NCBI GenBank assembly: GCA_964604955.1
Contig: CAZSBE010000100.1
Location: forward strand, 1-10,383
Origin: JALGWA01 sp964604955
Lineage (GTDB): Bacteria > Arandabacterota > Arandabacteria > Arandabacterales > JALGWA01
DNA: 10,383 bases
Reading direction: 5' to 3'
Part shown: piece by piece, positions 1 to 7,100 of the stretch
Numbering within the stretch: the stretch's first letter is position 1
How the letters are laid out: every line of letters begins with the position of its first letter
Notes under the pieces: model-generated
Told to the model about the DNA's origin: nothing
The model's input: the letters and a program-made list of their open reading frames with translations, nothing else
Database searches by the model: none
Program-made: the position numbers and the translations under genes

Positions 1-1
1 C

Positions 2-580
2 CCGGGCGTCGTGGCCATGCTGATCACCGTGGTGACCGTGATGCTGACCTCCATGGCGATCGTCCGGGAACGTGAGATGGGCACATTCGAACAGGTCATG
101 GTGACCCCGATCTCCGCAAGGGCATTCATCCTGGGGAAGACGATGCCTTTCGCGGTTCTGGCGTTTCTCGAGGTCTCTGTCGCCCTGGCCGTCGGGATTC
201 TGTGGTTCCGGATCCCATTCGTAGGATCCTGGGCCCTGCTCTACGCGCTGGCCTTCATATTCCTCTTCACCACGCTCGGGGTGGGCATGCTGATTTCCAC
301 AATCAGCAAGACGCAACAGCAGGCCATGTTCTTCGCGTGGTTCTTTTCATTGTTCACGATGATGACCTCCGGCTTCTTTGCCCCGATAGAGAACATGCCG
401 GCTGTTGTCCGCTATATAACGCTTCTCAATCCGATGAGATACTTCATGAAGGTGATAAGGGGCATAATGATGAAAGGCGCCGGCGTGGACGCCCTCTACC
501 CCGATATCCTCGCCATGCTGGTCTTCAGCGCCATCATCTTCACGATCTCCTGGAGGCGCTTCTCCAAGCGTATCGCCTGA
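2..580 (+). CDS. ABC-2 type transporter permease, C-terminal part (5' end outside window)
   Basis: This is an inner-membrane permease subunit of an ABC exporter of the YhhJ/YbhS/YbhR type. Family members work with a cytoplasmic ATPase and usually a periplasmic membrane-fusion protein to export drugs or other hydrophobic compounds. The reading frame is open from the window edge (codons for P-G-V precede the GTG at 11), so the true start lies upstream. About 190 residues remain, roughly the C-terminal half of a 370-380-residue family member. Numbering from the GTG at 11, visible marks are the family signature REREMGTFEQVMVTP (20-33), hydrophobic segments near 1-17, 47-66, 72-97, 104-124 and 163-181, and the conserved stretch SGFFAPIENMP followed by LNPMRYF (120-145). 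The basic tail WRRFSKRIA is typical of a cytoplasmic end. The ATPase partner would be expected upstream. The next gene is 207 bp away with its own promoter-like site, so it is probably not in the same operon. The substrate cannot be read from the sequence. Confidence 0.9.
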   Translation, partial: PGVVAMLITVVTVMLTSMAIVREREMGTFEQVMVTPISARAFILGKTMPFAVLAFLEVSVALAVGILWFRIPFVGSWALLYALAFIFLFTTLGVGMLISTISKTQQQAMFFAWFFSLFTMMTSGFFAPIENMPAVVRYITLLNPMRYFMKVIRGIMMKGAGVDALYPDILAMLVFSAIIFTISWRRFSKRIA

Positions 581-717
581 CGTGGCAAACCGGCCCGGAC
601 AACCAGGCAACTGTTACTACCAACATTACTTCCGTATCGTCTGACTTGAGAACCGTCCCCAAACCGTCTACAGCCGAGAGCGTCATCCATCTCCTGAACC
701 CGTCCGGGGCCGCCTGC

Positions 718-746
718 TTGACGGCGCCACGTTCATATCCTAATCT
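718..746 (+). promoter_or_regulatory. Possible sigma70-type promoter for the Ntn hydrolase gene
   Basis: A TTGACG box (718-723) lies 17 bp upstream of TAATCT (741-746). The -35 matches the consensus at 5 of 6 positions; the -10 is weak, matching 3 of 6. Transcription would start about 35 bp before the ATG at 788, a normal leader length. This is the best-spaced pair I found in the 207-bp gap, but a chance match is possible. Confidence 0.35.
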
Positions 747-787
747 CAGGGTACGGGGTGTGCTGAGCTCATTCTGGAGGAGGAGGC

Positions 788-1867
788 ATGGTACGCCGGC
801 CGGTCATATGTGGTTTCATATTCGTCTCCATCGCTCTGCTCTCAGCGGCGGGCGTCACCGCCTGCACGACCTTCGTGATAAGGGACGGGGACCGTGCCGT
901 ATTCGGGAAGAACCTGGATTGGTTCGCAGACCCGGGTATGGTGATGGTGAATCAGCGCGGGCTGGCAAAAGAGGCGCTGACCCAGCTGGACGGCAAGCCG
1001 CCTGAGTGGGTGTCGAAGTACGGGAGCGTCACGTTCAACCAGGCGGGCAGGGAACTCCCGCTGGGAGGTATGAACGAAGCCGGGCTCGTCGTGGAGAGCA
1101 TGTGGCTTGATACCACCCGGTACCCGGAGCCGGACGCGCGTCCCTCGATTCTGGAGACCCAGTGGATCCAGTACCAGCTGGATAATCACGCTACGGTGGC
1201 GGAGGTTGTCGCGAGCGATTCGCTGCTCAGGATATCCACGACCTCGGTTCCCACGCACTTCCTCGTTCTTGACGGCGCCGGGGGCGTCGCCGTGGTGGAA
1301 TTCCTGAAGGGGAAGATGGTCTCTTATGTTGGCGATGACGTCTATTTTGAAGTGCTCACGAACAGCAACTACCGTGAGTCGGCGGGGTGTTTCATGAGGG
1401 GAGGGTTGACGGGCGGCAATACGTCGCTTCAGCGCTTCGTCGACGCGACGGACATGATCAGGGATTTCGAAGGCGGGGGTGGCGATACGCTCATCGATTA
1501 TTCCTTTGGGATCCTGGAGGAAGTCTCCGCTGAAGTCACCCCGGTTCATTTCACCCGCTGGAGCATCGTTTACGACTTCGCGGGCGGGCGAATCTACTTC
1601 AGGACACATACCAGCCCCTATATAAAGTACATTGACGTTGCGGACCTGGACTTCAGTTGCGGCTCGCGCCGGGTCGCGCTTGACGTCCACACTGAGGACC
1701 CCGGGCGGGTCAATGAACGCATGGTCGACTACACGGTTGAGCTGAACAGGGATCTGATTCTGGAGACATTCGAGATCTATAGAGATAACGACTTCCTCGA
1801 CGTTTCCACGCCGGACCTCATTGAGCTCTCGAACTACCCCGACGAGTTCAGGTGTGTTGAGGAGTGA
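788..1867 (+). CDS. Secreted linear amide C-N hydrolase (choloylglycine hydrolase / penicillin V acylase family)
   Basis: This is an Ntn-fold hydrolase that cleaves linear amide bonds. Known family substrates are penicillin V, bile-acid conjugates and acyl-homoserine lactones; which one applies here cannot be told from sequence. The start is well supported: GGAGG at 776-780 lies 7 nt from ATG within a purine-rich GGAGGAGGAGG run. Residues 1-25 form a signal peptide (RR, then a hydrophobic stretch, ending VTA), and Cys26 follows at once in ACTTFVIRDGD. In this family the mature N-terminal Cys is the nucleophile, so export and activation would coincide, giving a periplasmic enzyme. Other family marks are GKNLDW (40-45, Asp44 in the active-site loop), GGMNEAGLV (93-101), LTNSNY (190-195, the conserved Asn) and TRWSIVYDF (256-264, the conserved Arg257). 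The 359 residues are normal for the Gram-negative branch. Lys41/Asn42 stand where bile-salt hydrolases have Arg, which argues against assuming bile-salt activity. It faces convergently toward the next gene. Confidence 0.88.
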   Translation: MVRRPVICGFIFVSIALLSAAGVTACTTFVIRDGDRAVFGKNLDWFADPGMVMVNQRGLAKEALTQLDGKPPEWVSKYGSVTFNQAGRELPLGGMNEAGLVVESMWLDTTRYPEPDARPSILETQWIQYQLDNHATVAEVVASDSLLRISTTSVPTHFLVLDGAGGVAVVEFLKGKMVSYVGDDVYFEVLTNSNYRESAGCFMRGGLTGGNTSLQRFVDATDMIRDFEGGGGDTLIDYSFGILEEVSAEVTPVHFTRWSIVYDFAGGRIYFRTHTSPYIKYIDVADLDFSCGSRRVALDVHTEDPGRVNERMVDYTVELNRDLILETFEIYRDNDFLDVSTPDLIELSNYPDEFRCVEE

Positions 1868-1982
1868 GTGTCGCGCGGGAGTCCCCGGCGGCCTCTACAC
1901 GGGGCTGGCGCAGCAGGACCGTTCTCCCGGTGACACTACGCCCTCACGGATAGGAGTCTCCGGCAATCCCGGGGCGGTTCAG

Positions 1983-3128
1983 TCACTCGCCGTGATCGTC
2001 CCCGTCTCTCTGGAGCTCCAGGCTGAGCTCGGTCCTTTCCCCGGCCCTGACTTCGATGCTATCCAGTGTCACTGGCTTATAGCCAAGTCGCCTGACACTG
2101 CCCTTATACAGTCCCGTGAGAAGGCCGGACACTTCGAATTTGCCCAGGGTATCTGAGCCGGTATGAATGGTAATGTGCTCCATGTTTATGACTACCAGGT
2201 CAAGCGATGTCCCGTCATCTGCATCCACCACAGTCCCACAGACGGTACCTGTCAGCCGGGCACGCTCCGCTTCCGAAGTGACGTTGACATGGAATATGCG
2301 CTTGAGCTCGGTGTAGTCCATTAAGCCATCCACCTTGATGCCTTTCTTCGCCATCTCGAGCTGGTCTATGGCCTCCCGGCCCCCGCCCGCAATGAAGCCC
2401 CTGGGATTCCAGTTGACGAATGCCGGGCCCTTCCGCGGTGGGGCAAGGAACAACGCAAGTCTCCGTGCCGAACTCCGCATTCTCTCTGCGTCGCGCTCCA
2501 CAGGAAGGAGGGGGCCCTCAAGAGGCGTGAAATTCGAGCACATGACGTGCTCCCTCGGCACGCCCTGCCAAGTCACCTCCAGGTACTGGGAAGTTACTTC
2601 GATTCTCGCTCCCGGTTCGAGCAATGACCGGTCAATCGCGGTCTTCACCGCCTGGATCGCCGCCTCGCGCGATCTCGTGGAGTCTATGACCTCGTTATAT
2701 AGCCTAACCATGGACCGCTTGATCCTGCCGCGTTCCTCGCTCCACGCCTGGTATGCTTCCCGCCAGGTCGCTCCACTGTCAACCAGATTTCTGACATAGG
2801 GGACCTTCCCGTAAATGGACGCATACGCCCCCTCGCTGAGAATCTTGCGGGGCACCGCGGGTGGCGGCACCACGGGCAAACCTTCCACACGCATGCTGTC
2901 GCCGTATTCCCATGTGATCCAGACACTGTCTCTGAAGTCATGGCCGTGGACAACGAGGACGCTACCCTCGGCAATACGCAGAAGATAGGGGAACTCGACC
3001 ACGATAGGTGCCCTCTCTTTCCTCACAGGGCACGAACCGCGGGCCTGTGCCGGAGAGGGCACAGCCATCAGGATCAGGCCGAGGAGAGTCAAGCCTGAAG
3101 TCAACGTACGGGCTCTCGGCGGGTTCAT
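1983..3128 (-). CDS. Secreted hypothetical protein with C-terminal carboxypeptidase-regulatory-like domain
   Basis: I do not recognise the protein as a whole. The ATG at 3128 is preferred over longer upstream starts because residues 1-29 then form a clean signal peptide (basic NPPRAR, hydrophobic core SGLTLLGLILMAVP, cleavage after AQA) and an AGGAG (3139-3143) sits 10 nt upstream. The mature protein has about 350 residues. Residues 40-85 look like a beta-rich segment (VVEFPYLLRIAEGSVLVV). Residues 120-175 are probably helical and rich in charged residues, and 180-290 match nothing I know. Residues 293-374 read as a CarboxypepD_reg-like beta-sandwich: GTVVDADDGTSL, then GKFEVSGLLTGLYKGSV and GYKPVTLDSIEVRAGE. 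This domain is common on secreted or outer-membrane proteins and has no catalytic role. The gene is apparently single, convergent with the hydrolase (115-bp gap, no clear terminator). A cell-envelope or secreted role is inference. Confidence 0.8.
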   Translation of the reverse strand: MNPPRARTLTSGLTLLGLILMAVPSPAQARGSCPVRKERAPIVVEFPYLLRIAEGSVLVVHGHDFRDSVWITWEYGDSMRVEGLPVVPPPAVPRKILSEGAYASIYGKVPYVRNLVDSGATWREAYQAWSEERGRIKRSMVRLYNEVIDSTRSREAAIQAVKTAIDRSLLEPGARIEVTSQYLEVTWQGVPREHVMCSNFTPLEGPLLPVERDAERMRSSARRLALFLAPPRKGPAFVNWNPRGFIAGGGREAIDQLEMAKKGIKVDGLMDYTELKRIFHVNVTSEAERARLTGTVCGTVVDADDGTSLDLVVINMEHITIHTGSDTLGKFEVSGLLTGLYKGSVRRLGYKPVTLDSIEVRAGERTELSLELQRDGDDHGE

Positions 3129-3152
3129 ATTTTCGCAACTCCTCTCGACTCT

Positions 3153-3158
3153 ACTATA
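3153..3158 (-). promoter_or_regulatory. Possible -10 box for the minus-strand secreted protein gene
   Basis: Read on the minus strand this is TATAGT, 5 of 6 matches to the sigma70 -10. It would place the transcript start about 18-20 nt before the ATG at 3128, just ahead of the AGGAG. I found no good -35 at 16-18 bp spacing, so the call rests on the -10 and its position only. Confidence 0.25.
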
Positions 3159-3278
3159 CAGCAGAGATGGGAGAAATGCCCTACTGAAAACCAGCCGCCG
3201 GCCCCTTGTGGATACAGCCGGGTCCATCTGAGTGTGCTTGCCCTCATCTCTGACCCAGTTCCGGTGAGAGTCTGAGGT

Positions 3279-3669
<391 letters not shown>

Positions 3670-3763
3670 GTTAAGCGGTCTGAACAAGAGGGACACCTCT
3701 ACCGGAAAACCGAGATATTAACTGGTCCCGTTCTAGGGGATCAGGTCATCACCGTGCTTTCTT

Positions 3764-3874
3764 TCACGGCGTTCTTTTCGGTTGCTTCGCCAGCTTCCTT
3801 TTCGCCTTATTCTGCTGTTTTGCTGTCTCTTGTTTTTGGTGCTTTTTCTTATCCTTCTTGCCTTTGTCTCCCAT
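3764..3874 (-). CDS. Small lysine-rich hypothetical protein (36 aa)
   Basis: This minus-strand ORF of 36 codons starts at ATG (3874-3872) and ends at TGA (3766-3764). An exact AGGAGG (3886-3881) lies 6 nt before the ATG, a strong ribosome binding site. The product begins MGDKGKKDKKKHQKQ and ends KLAKQPKRTP. About 14 of 36 residues are Lys, with several Gln and no hydrophobic core, so it is probably a very basic, disordered or helical peptide that could bind nucleic acid or other polyanions (inference). From memory, very similar short proteins starting MGDKGKKDK and ending KQPKRTP occur in many bacteria as unnamed small proteins, which supports a real gene; I could not check this. A promoter-like pair and a hairpin lie upstream, divergent from the glucan synthase. 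Downstream, transcription would pass the tRNA fragment and stop at the hairpin at 3617-3576. The function is unknown. Confidence 0.72.
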   Translation of the reverse strand: MGDKGKKDKKKHQKQETAKQQNKAKRKLAKQPKRTP

Positions 3875-3880
3875 TGTGTC

Positions 3881-3886
3881 CCTCCT
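3881..3886 (-). promoter_or_regulatory. Strong ribosome binding site of the 36-codon gene
   Basis: Minus-strand AGGAGG, the full Shine-Dalgarno consensus, lies 6 nt from the ATG at 3874. It is the main sequence evidence that such a short ORF is translated and fixes its start. Confidence 0.65.
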
Positions 3887-3898
3887 TTTCCCGAGTCC

Positions 3899-3918
3899 CG
3901 TGCGCTTCATTCCGCACG
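3899..3918 (-). promoter_or_regulatory. Inverted repeat in the leader of the 36-codon gene
   Basis: CGTGCG (3899-3904) and CGCACG (3913-3918) form a perfect 6-bp stem with an 8-base loop. It would lie at the very 5' end of the small gene's transcript, about 12 nt ahead of its AGGAGG. It has no T run, so it is not a terminator. It could stabilise the mRNA 5' end or be a protein-binding site; the role is inference. Confidence 0.35.
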
Positions 3919-3923
3919 AGTGC

Positions 3924-3953
3924 ATTTTCAGGCTACTACTCTAGCCCGGTCAA
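3924..3953 (-). promoter_or_regulatory. Possible sigma70-type promoter for the 36-codon gene
   Basis: Read on the minus strand, TTGACC (3953-3948, 5 of 6 matches) is followed after 18 bp by GAAAAT (3929-3924, 4 of 6 matches). The predicted start near 3917 gives a leader of about 43 nt that opens with the 3899-3918 hairpin. Confidence 0.4.
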
Positions 3954-4015
3954 GTGGAAAAGCGGTTGAGTCACTCACTTTCTTTCAAAGATCCGGCACC
4001 CTTCGCACCTCTCCC

Positions 4016-4028
4016 GTTTGCTGCAAAC
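4016..4028. promoter_or_regulatory. 13-bp palindrome beside the glucan synthase promoter (possible operator)
   Basis: GTTTGC, one central T, then GCAAAC is a perfect 13-bp inverted repeat. It ends 3 bp before the candidate -35 at 4032, a position from which a dimeric regulator could affect RNA polymerase. No known operator motif is matched with certainty. Confidence 0.3.
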
Positions 4029-4031
4029 TGC

Positions 4032-4060
4032 TTGCTCCGTGGTATGCTTCCCGGTATACT
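4032..4060 (+). promoter_or_regulatory. Possible sigma70-type promoter for the glucan synthase gene
   Basis: TTGCTC (4032-4037) and TATACT (4055-4060) are separated by 17 bp. The -10 matches 5 of 6 positions, while the -35 keeps only TTG. The start near 4067 would give a leader of about 128 nt before the GTG at 4195. The two halves of the spacer and -10 form a near repeat, GGTATGCT and GGTATACT. In the leader (4061-4180) I see no riboswitch or terminator that I can name. Confidence 0.38.
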
Positions 4061-4183
4061 GCTGCATCGATCCAGTCGTGCTGCAGGGCGATAGGTCGGC
4101 AGCGGGTGGCCGAGATTTCCATCCAGTGGATCCATCACGCCTTCTCGGAGTGCAGACTCGAAGCTTGGACCAAGTGGGGAAGT

Positions 4184-4188
4184 AAGGA
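4184..4188 (+). promoter_or_regulatory. RBS that fixes the GTG start of the glucan synthase
   Basis: AAGGA lies 6 nt before GTG at 4195. An in-frame TAA at 4183-4185 overlaps it, so translation in this frame cannot begin further upstream. The combination makes GTG 4195 the earliest and most likely start. Confidence 0.6.
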
Positions 4189-4194
4189 ACCAGC

Positions 4195-7100
4195 GTGAGA
4201 AAAGGTACTCTTGTAGGCTACTTCGCAGTGCCCGAGGAAGCTCGTCGGGCCATCCGGGAGCTCGGAAAAAGGGGCTTCCGTCGCGCCGCGTTGATCTACA
4301 AGGGTTCCGATGGAGACATACGCACGCTGGATCCCTTCCTCCGGCGCCGCGCGCTTTGGGTGGCGCTATCTGCTGTCGCCGCCGCGGGTTTGGCCGGCAT
4401 TGCATCCAGCAGCCTCGATTGGCAGGTCGCGCTGCTTGAAGGAAGCCCGTCCGGCCTGGTTCCGATCCTGCTGGGGGGACTGATCGGTGCCGTCGTTGCC
4501 GCTGTGTGGGTGCGCCGATCGTCGCACGGTTTGGCACGGAGCCTTCTTGAAGACCACGCGCGGTGGCTGGTGTCCAAGGAGATTGCCCTCGTCCTTGAAG
4601 TGCCGGTCGAAGCCTTGCGACTCCCGGTGGAGGTGCTCCGGGAAGGCGGCGAGATCCCGCCGGCAGTCTTTGTCCTCCATCCGAAGTTCGACGGTCCGGC
4701 CGGGGATGCTTCTGTCCCCATGGCGCCGCTGTCCACGGGACAGATCCAGGAGTATATGCCGCGCCTGGCGGGGAAACACAGAGTGGATCGCAATCCCCAG
4801 CGGACAACCGAGCTCTTGAAACGGCTTGAACGGTCCCGCCAGTGGATCCATCCGGTTTGCTTGATTCTTGCGGAAGCGGGCCGGGTGGGGCAGAACGTGC
4901 CTCCAACTGCCGAGTGGCTCCTCGATAATGAATACATCATTGAAAGCAACATACGGGAGGTACAGCTGAATCTTCCCCGGCGTTTCTACAAGGAGCTGCC
5001 GGTGCTGTTGGATGAGCCCTACCGGGGCCTGCCGCGCATCTACGGCCTCGCTATGGAAATGGTCTCTCATACGGACCTGCGCCTGGACAGGGAAAACATC
5101 CTTGCGCTTATCGAAGCCTATCAGTCTGTGGGCAATCTGTCGATAGGAGAGCTATGGGCAGTTCCCCAGATGCTTCGCATAGCTTTGATCGAGAGCGTTC
5201 AGAATCTTGCGACACGGGCCCTGGCCGAGCTTCGGGAGCGGGGGAATGCCGACTTCTGGGCAAACAGATTGATCACGGCCAACCGGCGCGATCCCAACCA
5301 TCTCTTCGCTTTCCTGGCCGAACTCGCCACGGCCCAGCCCAGCCCGAGCCCCTACTTCGCTTCCCAGCTGATCGATCATCTCTACGATGAGGAAGCCGCG
5401 TTGGGTCCGGTCCGCAGCTGGCTTGAGCGTACCTTCCGGAAGCCCTTGAGCGATATTGACCTGAGTGAGCAAAACCGCCAGACCAGGGATCGGATATCGA
5501 TCGGAAATGCGTTCACAAGCTTGCGACAGCTTGCCCTGTTGGATTGGAGGGACATCTTTGAGGAGCTGAGCCGGGTTGAGCGCGTGCTGCGGTTGGATCC
5601 GGCCGGCGTCTATGCCAGGATGGACTTCGAAACACGTGATCGGTATCGCTGCGCGGTTGAAGAAATTGCCCGTGGGTCCGGCGAGCCGGAGATTGAGGTC
5701 GCCGAGCGCGCCGTTGATCTGGCCGCGCAGGCCGCCCGGGAAGGGGGCAGCAGCTTAGCTGGCGACGGCGGCCGTGAGGCAGCTGCCGAAGGACCCGGCG
5801 ACGCGGCGCGAAGCGAAGTGCCGGGAGATGATCGGGGGGCTCACGTGGGAACCTATCTCGTCGGTGATGCGAGACCTCGCCTGGTGCGGCTCTCACATTG
5901 CCGTGAGACGCTGCGGCGGCGTGCCCTACAATGGGTTTACCACCGTCATTCGCGAGTTTACTTCCTCGGGCTTGGCTTATCGCTGGCCCTATTGGAATCC
6001 ATGGTCGTCCTGCTTGGCCTGCGCGGGCAGGCGCCGGAGGTCCGGCTGCTCATCGCCCTGCTCCTGGTCGTTCCCGCGAGCCAGCTGTCGCTCGAGGTCG
6101 TGAATTACCTCGTGACGCGACTGCTTCCCCCACGCACTCTTCCCAAGATGGATTTCGAGACCTCCGGGATTCCCGGTGCATTCCGAACGCTGGTCGTCGT
6201 GCCCATGCTGCTCGTGGACGCGGAGACCGTCCGGGCCGAGGTGGAAAAGCTCGAAATACGGTACCTGGCCAACAAAGAGGGAAATCTGGTCTTTGGTCTC
6301 TTCACGGACCATACAGATTCAGCGCGGGCGCACTGTGATGAGGACGAGCCTCTCCTTCGAATGGCGACCGCGGGCCTGGAGGCGCTCAATCACCGGTATG
6401 GTGGTGAGGGTGATGAGCGGTTCTTCCTTTTCCACCGGGAGCGAAGATGGAGTGAGTCCGAACGCAAGTTCATCGGTTGGGAGCGTAAACGCGGAAAACT
6501 GGAAGAACTCAATCGTCTGATCGATGGAACGCGGCCCGACGATGCCGGTCGCCTGGTGCATGTGGGAGATCCGGACGACCTTTCCAACGTGAGGTTTGTC
6601 ATCACGCTGGACAGCGACACCCAGCTGCCTCACGGCGCCGCCCGCAGGATGGTCGAGACGCTGGCGCACCCTCTCAATCGGCCGCGCCTCGATGGCAAGG
6701 GCAGAGTCCTTGCCGGCACCTACACCGTCATCCAGCCGGCCGTAAGTCCATCCCTGCCGAGCACGAGCAGCTCGCCCTTCAGCCGGCTCTTCTCCGACGC
6801 CGTAGGGATCGACCCATATACCAGGGCCGTCTCTGATGTCAATCAGGACCTCACCGGCGAAGGTTCCTACCACGGCAAAGGCATCTATGATGTTCGCACC
6901 TTCAGCCGGGTGCTTTCAGGGACTTTCCCGGAGGAGTACCTGCTCTCCCACGACTTGATCGAGGGTGCTCACGTTCGAGTGGGCCTCGCGAGCGATATCG
7001 AGCTCTATGATGAATTCCCGCAGGACTACCTGAGCTACACCAGCCGGCAGCATCGTTGGATTAGAGGGGATTGGCAGATCGCGGAATGGATCCTGCCGCG

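Noticed and set aside
202..1005. 267-codon plus-strand ORF overlapping the permease and the hydrolase
   Set aside because: It is out of frame with both recognised genes, spans their gap, and has a low-complexity His/Arg/Pro composition.
842..1690. Long minus-strand ORF opposite the Ntn hydrolase
   Set aside because: Its protein is Arg/Pro/His-rich with no domain sense, while the plus strand carries clear family motifs; it is an antisense shadow in GC-rich DNA.
1868..1982. Bidirectional terminator between the convergent genes
   Set aside because: A CCCCG/CGGGG pairing with a 12-13 base loop is possible near 1883-1904 but has no T or A run and is weak; nothing is called here.
3971..4906. 311-codon minus-strand ORF over the glucan synthase start
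   Set aside because: Pro/Arg/Gly-rich shadow of the real plus-strand gene, with no recognisable motif or RBS.
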